From assembly GCF_004521965.1 (NCBI RefSeq), contig NZ_SDGK01000018.1, positions 1 through 41,920 of the forward strand: a DNA stretch of 41,920 nt, given 5' to 3'. Below, piece after piece: positions 23,863-32,949 of the stretch. Source of the stretch: Weissella cibaria. GTDB lineage: Bacteria; Bacillota; Bacilli; Lactobacillales; Lactobacillaceae. Made by a program: the position numbers and the translations under genes. Every line of letters begins with the position of its first letter. The stretch's first letter is position 1. The notes beneath the pieces are model-generated. The model saw only the letters and a list, made by a program, of their open reading frames with translations, was not told the origin of the DNA and ran no database searches.

Positions 23863-25245
23863 TTAGTTTGTGTGCTTTAACAAGTTTCCTTCGCTAATCT
23901 CAAAGGCCTCGGTTGCAACATCTCTCACAAATTGATCATCATGGGAGACGAAAATGACAGCTTGTTTCGTTGTCTGCAGATACGCAGTCAAGGCTTCTAA
24001 CGCTGGAATATCTAAATAATTCGTTGGTTCATCAAGAATTAATAAATCACTCGCTTGCAGTAAAGCTTTGACCAGCGCGACACGAACACGTTCACCACCG
24101 CTCATATCACCAACCAATTCATTAACCTGTTCTAGCCGAATGCCCATTGCCCCTAAAAAGTTACGAGCAATCTGTTCTGATTCATCAGTCGTCAGCATGA
24201 TATTTGCCAAGGCTGTTTTGCTGGCATCTAATTGACGTAAGTCCTGATTAGCATAACTAATCCGCAACTTATCAGCATGCGTAATCCCCGGGCCGCCCTG
24301 CAAAAAACGATTAATTAGCGTCGTTTTACCTGATCCATTTTTGCCCACAATCGCCAGTCGATGACCGGTCTCAACCTTGAGAGTCACATTCTGAATTAAT
24401 TCCCGTTCACCTTGTGACACAGTTACATCCAATGCCGTGATAACCGGCTTGCCTGGGCGCACCATCACTGGATTTTGTAACGTCAATTTTGTCTCTGATA
24501 GAGGCTTCTCAACTTTGTTTAACCGGTTTAGACGACTATTGAAAGCTTTGCGTTGTTGCGCAAAACCTTTTTCAATGCCATTTGAATTATTCTTGATTGA
24601 TTCAACTTCGGCCCGACTATGCTTGTGCGGATTAATTTTCTTGGCCCGGGCAGACCGTTCGCCAGCCTCTCTAGCGCGCTGCGATAAGCGACTTTTCTCC
24701 GAAACGTACGCTTTGTAGGCTTGCATTTGAGCATCGCGCTTAGCAGCCACCTCAGCTAAATATCCCTCATAGTTGCCATTGAAAGCGGTGACCTTCCCAT
24801 TTTCAAAAGACCAAACCGTCATTGCAACTTCACGCAGAAACGCCCGGTTGTGCGAGACTAAAATTACCAACCCCTTAAAATGGCGAAGTGACTTAATTAA
24901 CCACGCTTGATGTGCGGTATCCAAATGTGAGGTTGGCTCGTCGAGAATTAAAACATCTGGTCGACTGACTAATGCTTCACTAATCAGTCGTCTCGTCATT
25001 TCACCACCAGACTCCCCATCTACCGTATTAATTTGTAGCACAAAAGCCATAAAACCTGGTAACGTGACGGTGCCGGAATAATCTGTGTCCACTCCTCGGA
25101 GTATGTTTAGCAGCGTTGTCTTGCCTGCACCGTTCTCACCAACGATGGCAACAATGCCTGTCTGCGGAATCTTGATATGATCGATTTCGAATAGCGTGTC
25201 GCCACTAATCTGCTTAGTAAGATTTTGAATTTGTCCCTCTAACAT
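23863..25245 (-). CDS. ABC-F family ATPase (antibiotic-resistance type likely)
   Basis: The 460-aa protein has two ABC ATPase domains and no membrane segment, the ABC-F layout. First domain: Walker A GENGAGKTTLL near residue 36, signature ESGGEMTRRL near 80, Walker B VLILDEPTSHLD near 102. A charged linker (about 170-260, rich in Lys, Arg and Ser) follows. Second domain: GKNGSGKTTLI near 308, signature DMSGGERVRV near 385, LLILDEPTNYLD near 407. ABC-F proteins bind the ribosome; several remove macrolide, lincosamide, streptogramin or pleuromutilin drugs. The first ATPase domain is short, as in Vga/Lsa/Msr-like members. GGAGG precedes ATG 25245, but this sequence is locked in a hairpin, which suggests inducible translation. 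Drug class cannot be read from sequence. Confidence 0.9.
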   Translation of the reverse strand: MLEGQIQNLTKQISGDTLFEIDHIKIPQTGIVAIVGENGAGKTTLLNILRGVDTDYSGTVTLPGFMAFVLQINTVDGESGGEMTRRLISEALVSRPDVLILDEPTSHLDTAHQAWLIKSLRHFKGLVILVSHNRAFLREVAMTVWSFENGKVTAFNGNYEGYLAEVAAKRDAQMQAYKAYVSEKSRLSQRAREAGERSARAKKINPHKHSRAEVESIKNNSNGIEKGFAQQRKAFNSRLNRLNKVEKPLSETKLTLQNPVMVRPGKPVITALDVTVSQGERELIQNVTLKVETGHRLAIVGKNGSGKTTLINRFLQGGPGITHADKLRISYANQDLRQLDASKTALANIMLTTDESEQIARNFLGAMGIRLEQVNELVGDMSGGERVRVALVKALLQASDLLILDEPTNYLDIPALEALTAYLQTTKQAVIFVSHDDQFVRDVATEAFEISEGNLLKHTN

Positions 25246-25249
25246 AAGA

Positions 25250-25338
25250 GCCTCCAATCTCAATGACAATGAGATTGGAGGCACTTCAAAAAGCATGTTT
25301 GTTAACACACGCAAAAGTCCACACTAAAACCAATCTCA
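25250..25338 (-). promoter_or_regulatory. Three-segment attenuator sequestering the ABC-F ribosome binding site
   Basis: On the minus strand, in order of transcription: R1 TGAGATTGG (complement of 25330-25338), R2 GCCTCCAATCTCA (complement of 25270-25282) and R3 TGAGATTGGAGGC (complement of 25250-25262). R2:R3 is a perfect 13-bp stem with a 7-base loop; it contains the GGAGG used by the ABC-F start four bases later. R1 is perfectly complementary to nine bases of R2, so R1:R2 would free the ribosome binding site. Between R1 and R2 lies a possible 12-codon leader peptide (GTG start; VWTFACVNKHAF) with a weak ribosome binding site. This is the logic of drug-induced translational attenuation. Confidence 0.7.
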
Positions 25339-25590
25339 CCGATAGTATCTATCAACTTGAAATCAGCTTAATTGCGCAATGGACCTTACCTCGTGTTCTA
25401 TTGATTGGCTACATTATGCCAGGTTAACTTTAGCTGGTCAACAAAAACCACTTTCTGGTTTACATAATCTATGTTATCTTGAGTGGATTTTTACTACTCA
25501 AAAACCTTTTCCAATAATTAGCAATTCTATTATTGTCGTCAGAACGAGTTTTACCAGAAACCAGTTTAAAATTTTTATTCATACATATAC

Positions 25591-25621
25591 AAAAAAAAGA
25601 TACCGATAAAACGTCGATATC
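25591..25621 (-). terminator. Terminator of the dioxygenase gene
   Basis: On the minus strand GATATCG and CGGTATC (one G-T pair) flank a nine-base loop and are followed by eight T residues, 73 bases after the gene's stop. Confidence 0.7.
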
Positions 25622-25693
25622 CTTCGATTTAAAAGTTTTGGTGACAGAATGTGACCAGAAACGCTACCAGCCCAGTCATATCAAGGGTTGGTA

Positions 25694-26686
25694 TTAATCG
25701 TTACGCGTGTTTCCGTTCTCATCGTGGATTGCTCGGATCTTGCCGCCGTTCTCCAAGTGACCAGTACCCGTGTATGGCTTTACTTCGTCAAAGAAGACAC
25801 CCTTCTTAGCGTAGTGGTCAAGCAATTCTTGACGTGAAGCTTCGAAACGTGGTGGCAAAGCGAACGTCGTACCCAAGTCGAACAATGACTCATCCAACGT
25901 AAATCCTGGGTTTGTCGTTGCCAATTCAATACGGTTTCCACCAGGCTCGATGAAGTAAGCTGAACGGAAGTAACCACGGTCGATAAATACTTCACGCTTG
26001 AAGCCCAATGCCTTCGCACGCTCCCAGTAGTACTTCAAATCTTCTTCTGACTCAACACCCAAAGCGTAGTGGTCAGTTGAACCCTTACCAAAGCGTGAGT
26101 TAGGTGCATCTTCAGCAGTTTGTACCAACTCGATTACTTCAACACCATCCAAATCAATGATGTTACCTTTAACTGGAATTTCCAACAACTCTTCGAAGAA
26201 ACGACCCGTTGCAGCAACATCTGGCACGTGCAATTCAGCACCGATTACGCCAGTGATTTGGAACTCAGCAGGAACATCTGACATGTAGTTGATGTGCCAG
26301 TCAAAGTTCTTACCCTCAGTTTCTTGCATACGGATTGGCAAGTCTTCAAAGTCCGCCGTACGAATACGGCCCATTGCGTCAACTTCAGCCTTCAAGCCCT
26401 TTTCGGAAAAACGGTCCAACCAGTATTGCGTTGAGCCCTCAGGAATTGCGTAGTGAATACCTGAGAAGAACATCTTACCGTCAGTACGGTCGCGCAAATT
26501 GTCGATTGGGAAGAACGTGATAACCGTTCCTGGTGTTCCCATGAAGTCACCATAGTAAACGTGACGGTTACGTGGGTTAGCTTGGTTAACTGAGTTCTTG
26601 ATGAAACGCATGCCCAAAACGCCAACGTAGTAATCAGCGTTCAACTTAGCATCGCCAGTCAATAGTGAAATGTGGTGAGTTTGCAT
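25694..26686 (-). CDS. VOC-superfamily ring-cleaving dioxygenase-like protein
   Basis: The 330-aa protein has two vicinal-oxygen-chelate modules, as in PcpA/LinE/MhqO-type hydroquinone dioxygenases. The first begins HHISLLTGDAKLNADYYVGV near residue 4 and the second ELHVPDVAATGRFFEELL near 157. Fe ligands are likely His in MQTHHIS, His in STDHYALG near 215 and Glu in GGNRIELATT near 265. In Firmicutes this type is often induced by quinones and electrophiles through MhqR. AGAGGG eight bases upstream supports ATG 26686. It is a single gene with its own terminator, divergent from the AIM24 gene. The substrate is inferred from family only. Confidence 0.87.
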   Translation of the reverse strand: MQTHHISLLTGDAKLNADYYVGVLGMRFIKNSVNQANPRNRHVYYGDFMGTPGTVITFFPIDNLRDRTDGKMFFSGIHYAIPEGSTQYWLDRFSEKGLKAEVDAMGRIRTADFEDLPIRMQETEGKNFDWHINYMSDVPAEFQITGVIGAELHVPDVAATGRFFEELLEIPVKGNIIDLDGVEVIELVQTAEDAPNSRFGKGSTDHYALGVESEEDLKYYWERAKALGFKREVFIDRGYFRSAYFIEPGGNRIELATTNPGFTLDESLFDLGTTFALPPRFEASRQELLDHYAKKGVFFDEVKPYTGTGHLENGGKIRAIHDENGNTRND

Positions 26687-26881
26687 TACTTCTGCCCTCT
26701 TTTTATGTTTAGAAATTTCTATGTCCTTTACTTTATGTACACATAATAACCAACTACCAAAAACAATGCACGTAAAAAGTGTCATTTTTTGACCAAATAT
26801 TTTTGACAGCTGATGCCTGCATTAAAGACAGATTTCAGGTAGACTATAAGTATCAAATAATATTGAGGGGGGGTTATCACA

Positions 26882-27595
26882 ATGAATTACAATATTGAGG
26901 CAAATATGCAATTCCCACTGGTGACATACAACTTGTTACCTAACGAAACAGTTCGCATTCAAAGTGGTGCGATGGTTTATCACACTGGCGACACCCAACT
27001 AAAGGGACGTCTAAACGCAAATGGCGGTTCAGGTATTGGTAAGCTATTGCGTGCCGCCGGACGTGCCATGGTCAGTGGCGAATCAGTCTTCATTACCGAA
27101 GTCTCAGCCGGTGCTCAAGGTGGTGATTTAGCTTTGGCCCCCGCAGTACCTGGTACGATTCAAGCCTTGGAAGTTACGCCTGGTCGCAACTACTACTTAA
27201 ATGACTCAGCTTTCTTAGCCATGGATGGCACCGTGCAGTACAGTATGGAACGGCAATCAGTTGGCCGCGCTATTTTGGGTGGTCAAGGTGGTTTGTTCGT
27301 TATGAAGACGTCTGGAGAAGGCACTTTGCTCGTTGCAGCATTCGGATCAATTAAGGAAATCGACCTGCAAGGCGCCCACGACTTCACCATCGATAATGCG
27401 CACGTTGTTGCTTGGGAAACGTCACTAACATATGATATTCACCTTGAGGGTGGCGGTTTGATTGGTTCAATCGGCACAGGTGAAGGTGTGGTTAATACGT
27501 TTAACGGAACTGGAAAAGTTCTCGTTCAATCATTGAATCTTGAGAATTTTGCCAACATGCTCAAGCCATTCATGCCACAACCTAGTTCAAACTAA
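26882..27595 (+). CDS. AIM24-family protein
   Basis: The 237-aa protein belongs to the AIM24 / TIGR00266 family of beta-rich, tryptophan RNA-binding-attenuator-like folds. Family marks include the N-terminal LPNETVRIQSGAMVYHTGD near residues 19-37, then GGSGIGKLLRAAGRAM with SVFITEVSA near 50-75, AFLAMDGTVQYSM near 110 and the Gly-rich GLIGSIGTGEGVVNTFNGTG near 190. No signal peptide or membrane segment is seen. The bacterial role is not known. A G-rich Shine-Dalgarno sequence (GAGGGGGGG) precedes the start, and the gene stands alone with a bidirectional terminator. Confidence 0.9.
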   Translation: MNYNIEANMQFPLVTYNLLPNETVRIQSGAMVYHTGDTQLKGRLNANGGSGIGKLLRAAGRAMVSGESVFITEVSAGAQGGDLALAPAVPGTIQALEVTPGRNYYLNDSAFLAMDGTVQYSMERQSVGRAILGGQGGLFVMKTSGEGTLLVAAFGSIKEIDLQGAHDFTIDNAHVVAWETSLTYDIHLEGGGLIGSIGTGEGVVNTFNGTGKVLVQSLNLENFANMLKPFMPQPSSN

Positions 27596-27634
27596 AAAAA
27601 ATGGGTATCGACTGCGTTGTCGATACCCATTTTT
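27596..27634. terminator. Bidirectional terminator after the AIM24 and MFS genes
   Basis: AAAAATGGGTATCGA and TCGATACCCATTTTT form a perfect 15-bp stem with an eight-base loop. It lies between two converging stops and serves both. Confidence 0.9.
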
Positions 27635-28810
27635 CTATTGTTTTTTAACTTGGCTAAAGATGATAAAACCAACCAATTGCACTGCAACAATCAATATCGC
27701 CATTGGCATGTACGTGTGTTGGCCGAAAAGCCCAACAATTGGTGACATCAGTCCACCCAACGCATAACGCGCTAGTCCAAGCAACGCTGAAGCTGAACCC
27801 GCATTTTGCTGTTGCCCTTGCATTCCCAACGCCGTCGTCAATGAAATAATGCCCCCGACCGTTGCCACAACTAAGAATAATGGTGGCAAAATCAGCCAAA
27901 GTGACTTAGGCAAGAATGCCGTAACAAGCAAGAGAATTCCCCCTAAAAAGCCAGCTCGGATAAACCAACGGAGTGCACGGTATTCACCAAACTTCACCGC
28001 CCAGCGACCGGCCAAACTCGACATAAGCGCAATACCAGCACCATTAATCGCGTACACAATCCCAAACGTCGTCACTGACATGCCAAAAATCTTTTGCAAT
28101 ACGAATGATGAACCAGAAATATATGCAAACAATGCTGCCGTCATAAAGGCTTGTGTAAGAGCATATAGTACAAATTCACGTTGCTTAAATAATTGTGCAA
28201 AACCACCCACCACTGATGGACGGTCAGCTACCTGTGCCTTTTCAGCCGGCAAGGTTTCCGGCAAAGCAAGCAAGACGCTCACAAACAAGATCAGCCCTAA
28301 GACTGCCAGAACCCAGAATGTCATCTGCCAGTCCGCAATGGCAATAATCACCCCACCAAACACGGGTGCCAAGACTGGGAAGACCCCATTAATCGTTTGA
28401 TTAATCGCAATTTGCTTCGTCAAAGTCTTACCAGTAAATAAATCCGTAATTACCGCCAATGACAAAACAATCCCCGTTGAACCGGCCAAGCCCTGAATCA
28501 ACCGTAAAATAATCAACACCCAAATGTTCGGTGCGAAGACAATCGTTGCTGAACTCAGGCCGAAAAAGATCGTGCCCCACAGCAACGGTGTCCGACGGCC
28601 AATTCGGTCAGACAATGGTCCAATAATCACTTGTCCGAGTGCCAAACCCAGCAAGGATGCCGTAATCGTCAACTGCGCTAATGACGTTGACGTGTGTAAA
28701 TCCTGTTGTAACTCTGGTAACCCTGGCAAATATAAATCCATTGCCAGTGGTGAAAAGGCACTTAAGACACCCAATAAAAAGAGCTGAAGGATGCCAATTT
28801 TCTTCTTCAT
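27635..28810 (-). CDS. MFS multidrug exporter, Bcr/CflA subfamily
   Basis: The 391-aa protein has twelve predicted transmembrane helices. The N-terminal PLAMDLYLPGLPEL motif in TM1 (around residue 20) is typical of the Bcr/CflA drug-resistance subfamily (DHA1). The loop 2-3 signature GPLSDRIGRRTPLLWGT near 66-82 (GxLaDrxGrkxxl) and the motif C region AVITDLF...NQTINGVFPVLAPVFGG near 125-155 follow. These are proton-driven exporters of chloramphenicol-type or other drugs; the substrate is not predictable. GTGGG shortly before ATG 28810 supports this start. The gene is single, with terminators on both sides. Confidence 0.9.
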   Translation of the reverse strand: MKKKIGILQLFLLGVLSAFSPLAMDLYLPGLPELQQDLHTSTSLAQLTITASLLGLALGQVIIGPLSDRIGRRTPLLWGTIFFGLSSATIVFAPNIWVLIILRLIQGLAGSTGIVLSLAVITDLFTGKTLTKQIAINQTINGVFPVLAPVFGGVIIAIADWQMTFWVLAVLGLILFVSVLLALPETLPAEKAQVADRPSVVGGFAQLFKQREFVLYALTQAFMTAALFAYISGSSFVLQKIFGMSVTTFGIVYAINGAGIALMSSLAGRWAVKFGEYRALRWFIRAGFLGGILLLVTAFLPKSLWLILPPLFLVVATVGGIISLTTALGMQGQQQNAGSASALLGLARYALGGLMSPIVGLFGQHTYMPMAILIVAVQLVGFIIFSQVKKQ

Positions 28811-28829
28811 AACCCACAATCTCCCAATC

Positions 28830-28858
28830 AAAAAACGACCCAATTTGAGCCGTTTTAC
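28830..28858 (-). terminator. Terminator of mgtE
   Basis: On the minus strand AAAACG and CGTTTTTT enclose an inner CTCAAATTGGG, giving a hairpin with a T-run 40 bases after the mgtE stop. Confidence 0.65.
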
Positions 28859-28894
28859 TTAAATCATGTTTTTAGTATAAGCGTACGTCCTACT

Positions 28895-30280
28895 TTACGC
28901 ACTCACAAAGTGACTAATAAACAACCCCGCGATGTTGAAATAAATAATGACGGATGTCAAATCAGATAGCGTCGAAATGAACGGACCCGACGCAACTGCT
29001 GGATCAACCCCGATTTTATCCATTACTAGTGGAATGAATGATCCTGCAACATTCGCTACCAGAATGGCCACACCCATCGCAAGACCGACCGCAACGCCTA
29101 AGAGCATATTGGCTTTCCAAATCCACACAACCAAAAAGATGGTCAAACCAGCTGTCGCACCGATCATGGCACCAATAAACACCTCAGTCATCAACATCTT
29201 AATTAGCGAACTTGTTTCTTTCAACGCTAAGCGACGGACTGACACGGCCAATGACTGCGTCCCGGCATTACCGGCGGTTCCCGTAATCAAAGAGATGAAC
29301 ACTGCCAAGATCGACGCTTGGCTCACCAAACCTTCAAAGTTATTGATTACTGAAGCCGTTCCCATCCCCAAGAAAATCAAACCGACTAACCAAGGTAAAC
29401 GCTTAGCAGCGGATTTAAACGGATTCTCTTCCAACGTGACGACATCCACACCGGCCAAACGAGAGTAGTCTTCCGCGGCCTCTTCATCAATAACGTCCAC
29501 GATATCATCGACTGTAATGGTGCCAACAAGGTGGTCTTTCACCACAACTGGAATCGACACGAAATTATAGTCGGCCATCAATCGGGCAACGTCCTCTTGG
29601 TCATCACTCGGTGTCACTGTAATCAAGTTTGTATCCATCACGTCCGCAACCTTGGCTTCGTCCGGCCAAACAATCAAAGAACGCAATGAGATGACCCCGA
29701 CAAGCTTTTCATCATCGTCAACGACATAAATGTAGGTAATTTGTTCAGCTTCCTGTGCAGCCTTCTTCACCGCTGTCATCGCCTGGCCAATTGTCAGCTT
29801 TTGATTAATCGCGACAAACTCAGTCCCCATCAAAGATCCAGCTGTGTCGTCTTCGTAATTCAACAACCGGCGAATCTGGGCTGCATCTTCCTTCGGCATC
29901 AATGCCAAATACATTCCCAACTCACGCTGGTCCATGTCTTCAAACAAATCAACCGAATTATCGGTATACATTTGATTCAACATTTGGGCAGCATAGCGTG
30001 GTGACATTTCCTCCAGCAAATCGTTAATATCAACGTCTTCGGGTTCAATTTCGTCAAAGACTTCCGCCAATTCAGTTGGCGTTAACCACTCGATAATTTG
30101 GTGACGTAGCTGTGATGGCAAAGTCACATAAAAAACGGCCTTGTCGTAACCGTGAAGTTCGTCAAAGCCGTCCAAGAACGCCTCTTTCTCACCATGTTCC
30201 AAATAATTGACCAAGTGATGAGCTTGTTCGGAAAGTTCATCACGCATCTCATCTGTAATTTCGTCCAGCATGTCGTTCAT
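28895..30280 (-). CDS. mgtE: Magnesium transporter MgtE
   Basis: The 461-aa Mg2+ channel/transporter has the expected order of domains: a helical MgtE N-domain (about 1-130, with DINDLLEEMSPRYAAQMLNQ), two CBS domains (about 130-255; VVDDDEKLVGVISLRSL and FVSIPVVVKDHLVGTITVDD) and five C-terminal transmembrane helices from about 285. The pore region AVASGPFISTLSDLTSVIIY near 428-447 contains the conserved acidic residue that binds Mg2+. Intracellular Mg2+ gates the channel through the N and CBS domains. It follows relQ, ppnK and rluA on the same strand, an order known from other Firmicutes, and is probably in the same operon. Confidence 0.95.
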   Translation of the reverse strand: MNDMLDEITDEMRDELSEQAHHLVNYLEHGEKEAFLDGFDELHGYDKAVFYVTLPSQLRHQIIEWLTPTELAEVFDEIEPEDVDINDLLEEMSPRYAAQMLNQMYTDNSVDLFEDMDQRELGMYLALMPKEDAAQIRRLLNYEDDTAGSLMGTEFVAINQKLTIGQAMTAVKKAAQEAEQITYIYVVDDDEKLVGVISLRSLIVWPDEAKVADVMDTNLITVTPSDDQEDVARLMADYNFVSIPVVVKDHLVGTITVDDIVDVIDEEAAEDYSRLAGVDVVTLEENPFKSAAKRLPWLVGLIFLGMGTASVINNFEGLVSQASILAVFISLITGTAGNAGTQSLAVSVRRLALKETSSLIKMLMTEVFIGAMIGATAGLTIFLVVWIWKANMLLGVAVGLAMGVAILVANVAGSFIPLVMDKIGVDPAVASGPFISTLSDLTSVIIYFNIAGLFISHFVSA

Positions 30281-30305
30281 GATTCTTTCCCCGCATTCTT
30301 AATAA

Positions 30306-31217
30306 TTAATTTTTGTCTGGTTCGACTTGATAGCCGTCCAAAACAGCCACGATATCTTGTGGCAATGCACTTTGCGTCGTGCGTTCAACTTGTGCAAATG
30401 GATCGTAGAAGCGTAACCAATAGGCATGTAACGCTTGTCGTGTAATGCCACGATCCATTGGGCCACCATAGATTTCATCCCCAATCAATGGGTGACCCAA
30501 ATACTTAAAGTGTACGCGAATCTGGTGTGTACGGCCAGTGTGCAATTGCACGCGGACCAACGTTTGGTTGCCAAAACGCTTCACGACCCAGTACTCGGTC
30601 TGTGAAGGACGACCATCTTCTCGCACTTCGCGTCGAATAAAGTCGTCGTCCATTCGACCAATTGGTGCATCGATAAAGCCGTAATCATCTGGCAAATCAC
30701 CATCAACAATCGCATAGTAGCGCTTATCAACCGAGTGCGTTTGTAATTGCTTGTCGAGCAGGCCATGGGCAAAGCGGTGCTTGGCCAACAAAGCAACCCC
30801 TGACGTAAAGCGATCTAGTCGTGTGACCACGTGGGGCACTAAATCCTCAGCCCCAGACCGGGCTAAGTACCCCTTAATCCGATTGACCATGGTCGTTTCA
30901 CGGTCAGCTTTACCCGGCACTGACGTCACGCCAGCTTCCTTTTCAACAACCAACCAGTTTTCGTCTTCATATAAGACCGTGATTGGTAAATCTGACATCG
31001 CAACGACGTCATTTGATTCCTCAGGTGGCATCACAATCGTGACCTTATCACCTGGCTTAACCTCATCGACGGTCCGAACTTGCTTACCCGCAAGGAGCAC
31101 TGCCCCGCCACCGCGCTTCACAATGGAAAACATGCGGTGTGAGACACCACGTTGGGCTAAGAACGTCTTAATTTTAAACGTTTCGTCGCCTTGGTTGATC
31201 CAACTGAATTGAGCCAT
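30306..31217 (-). CDS. RluA-family 23S rRNA pseudouridine synthase
   Basis: The 303-aa enzyme has an S4-like N-terminal part (LAQRGVSHRMFSIVKRGGGA, about 20-40) and the RluA catalytic domain. The catalytic Asp is in VVTRLDRFTSGVALLAKH near residue 137 (HRLDxxTSG with Thr for His). QLHTGRTHQIRVHFKYLGHP near 223-242 and GDEIYGG follow, both family hallmarks. It is the counterpart of B. subtilis YjbO. Its ATG overlaps the NAD kinase stop by one base (TAATG), so the two are translationally coupled. The exact target uridines in rRNA are not predicted. Confidence 0.92.
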   Translation of the reverse strand: MAQFSWINQGDETFKIKTFLAQRGVSHRMFSIVKRGGGAVLLAGKQVRTVDEVKPGDKVTIVMPPEESNDVVAMSDLPITVLYEDENWLVVEKEAGVTSVPGKADRETTMVNRIKGYLARSGAEDLVPHVVTRLDRFTSGVALLAKHRFAHGLLDKQLQTHSVDKRYYAIVDGDLPDDYGFIDAPIGRMDDDFIRREVREDGRPSQTEYWVVKRFGNQTLVRVQLHTGRTHQIRVHFKYLGHPLIGDEIYGGPMDRGITRQALHAYWLRFYDPFAQVERTTQSALPQDIVAVLDGYQVEPDKN

Positions 31218-32032
31218 TACTTTACCTCCGTACCAATAAAGCTTGACTGAACACGGTGCCAGAAGTGCATGTGTCGATACTCAGCAAACTGAATTGTTGT
31301 TTTTGACACGCGGAACTCAATCCAATCAATGTTTGAGGCAATTTTACTCAAATGATCGAAACTAAGGGTTACTGCTGCGCCGTCGTTCTCTAGTTGCACC
31401 CGAATAACTTCACGATTCCCAATAATCAATGGTGAGCCAAGTGTTCGGAATACCCGACTGTTAATCGAAGCGATTTCTGCTAATTGGATAGCATCCAAAC
31501 TTGGGTGCATTACTGCCCCACCGATTGCCTTATTATAGGCGGTTGAGCCAGTTGGCGTTGACGCTGTCAAACCATCCCCACGGAATCGTTCAAACAGTTC
31601 ACCTTGAATGTACACATCTGCCACCAAAGTACCCAATGGGCGCTTAATGGCGGCTTCGTTCAATGCAAGGACGCGTTCTTCTCGACCGTCAGTGTACCGG
31701 ACGTGTGCTTCCAACAAGGGGTACTTAACTGTTCGGGCGTCTTCATCATTGACCAAACTCTCAATCAATTCGTCAATTTCAAAATGTTGCCAGTCCGCAT
31801 AAAAACCCAAGTGACCGGTATGCACGCCAATAAAGCGCACAAAAGTCAATTGATCGGCATAGTGATGGAAAGCTCCAAGTAGGGTCCCATCCCCGCCCAC
31901 TGAAATCACAACATCTGGATGCTCATCATCAAAAACAATCTTATCGGTATTGCGTGCAGCCAATTTTTCTTTAAATAAAGCCACAACAGCCTTTGACTGT
32001 GCGCCATTATTACTGTAAATTGCGAGTTTCAT
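31217..32032 (-). CDS. ppnK: NAD kinase
   Basis: The 271-aa enzyme makes NADP from NAD and ATP. Signature motifs: SVGGDGTLLGAFH near residue 43-56 (GGDGT, with the catalytic Asp), GVHTGHLGFYADW near 70 (NGD/TGHLGF region) and GDGLTASTPTGSTAYNKAIGG near 142-162, including the glycine-rich TPTGSTAY. It is preceded by a weak purine-rich sequence (GGAAAGAAG). The relQ-ppnK-rluA order matches yjbM-yjbN-yjbO of Bacillus, and the stop is shared with the rluA start. Confidence 0.95.
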   Translation of the reverse strand: MKLAIYSNNGAQSKAVVALFKEKLAARNTDKIVFDDEHPDVVISVGGDGTLLGAFHHYADQLTFVRFIGVHTGHLGFYADWQHFEIDELIESLVNDEDARTVKYPLLEAHVRYTDGREERVLALNEAAIKRPLGTLVADVYIQGELFERFRGDGLTASTPTGSTAYNKAIGGAVMHPSLDAIQLAEIASINSRVFRTLGSPLIIGNREVIRVQLENDGAAVTLSFDHLSKIASNIDWIEFRVSKTTIQFAEYRHMHFWHRVQSSFIGTEVK

Positions 32033-32059
32033 TTCGTCTTCTTTCCTTGTGGCTGACAA

Positions 32060-32662
32060 TTAATCTGTTGGTTTATCCAAACCATTATGTAATTCGGAGA
32101 ATAACTCGTCGACGCGAATGCTCAATTCAGCCACTTCACGAAGCTTCTCCGCCATCTCCGGTGTATAGTCACCATCATACTTATAATTAATTGCGTGTTC
32201 AATCGTTGCCCACACGTTCATTTGCATTGTGCGGACTTGGATTTCTGCCAAAATCTTTTTCTCTCCCGTGATCAATTGGACGGGATACTCAATTACAATA
32301 TGGTAAGAACGGTAGCCAGATGGCTTCGCATTGCTGACATAATCACGTTCTTCTAAAATAACCATATCTTTACGTTGACGGAGCAAGTCGACGATTTTAA
32401 AAATGTCTTCCGTGAATTGCGTCATAATACGGACACCAGCTAAGTCTTCCATATCTTGTTCCAAGCGTTCCACGTCGATATGACGGCGAACCAACTTTTC
32501 TTCAATGGCTGGAATTGCCTTCACACGCCCCGTTACGAATTCAACAGGTGTCTTGACGCCGGCCAATTCAAATTCCGTTCGCATGCCGCGCAACTTAACC
32601 TTTAATTCGTCAACGGCCTGAACGTATGGCTGTAACAATTTGTCCCATTCATTATGTGTCAT
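32060..32662 (-). CDS. relQ: Small (p)ppGpp synthetase, RelQ/YjbM type
   Basis: The 200-aa single-domain synthetase makes (p)ppGpp from ATP and GTP/GDP. The RelA_SpoT synthetase motifs are visible: VTGRVKAIPAIEEKLVRR near 44-61, DLAGVRIMTQF near 76-86, SNAKPSGYRSYHIVIEYP near 116-133, EIQVRTMQMNVWATIEHAIN near 145-164 with catalytic Glu. The hydrolase, TGS and ACT domains of long Rel are absent, as expected for RelQ. GGGGG nine bases upstream supports ATG 32662. It is the first gene of the relQ-ppnK-rluA-mgtE operon and may link nutrient or wall stress to NADP and Mg2+ supply. Confidence 0.94.
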   Translation of the reverse strand: MTHNEWDKLLQPYVQAVDELKVKLRGMRTEFELAGVKTPVEFVTGRVKAIPAIEEKLVRRHIDVERLEQDMEDLAGVRIMTQFTEDIFKIVDLLRQRKDMVILEERDYVSNAKPSGYRSYHIVIEYPVQLITGEKKILAEIQVRTMQMNVWATIEHAINYKYDGDYTPEMAEKLREVAELSIRVDELFSELHNGLDKPTD

Positions 32663-32696
32663 GTCGTCAATCCCCCGATTTTTTCTCACTGATTCT

Positions 32697-32724
32697 ATTA
32701 TACCAAACGATTTAGAATTTCTAA
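32697..32724 (-). promoter_or_regulatory. Likely promoter of the relQ operon with a small palindrome
   Basis: On the minus strand a perfect TATAAT (complement of 32697-32702) lies about 35 bases before the relQ start. TTAGAA (16 bases upstream) is the best -35 and forms one arm of a perfect 13-base palindrome, TTAGAA-A-TTCTAA, at 32712-32724, which could bind a small dimeric regulator. Confidence 0.55.
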
Positions 32725-32949
32725 GACATTATCCAAGCAAATATTTTGGTTTTGATTTATTCTTAGTCGTGTTGAAAAAACACAAATCAGTCACAAAATG
32801 TTCATAGATAATATGCCAACTATTGCAGCTGGTTTAAGAATTGGTAATGTTGCACATTTTCAGGCGTTGCGATTAGACAAGCGCCTAGTGAAACGTTTAA
32901 TATTATCACAGATATTTTAGAGAAATAGTTTTGGAGGTCGTGGCCCATT

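Larger units (their letters stand above)
25246..25693. other. Leader of the ABC-F gene and spacer to the dioxygenase gene
   Basis: The left 100 bases form the ABC-F leader. Bases 25380-25590 hold nothing I recognise; a 76-codon plus-strand frame there has no ribosome binding site and no family resemblance. A terminator for the dioxygenase gene lies at 25591-25621. Confidence 0.5.

Noticed and set aside
25379-25609. 76-codon plus-strand frame
   Set aside because: No Shine-Dalgarno sequence, no family, and it overlaps the dioxygenase terminator.
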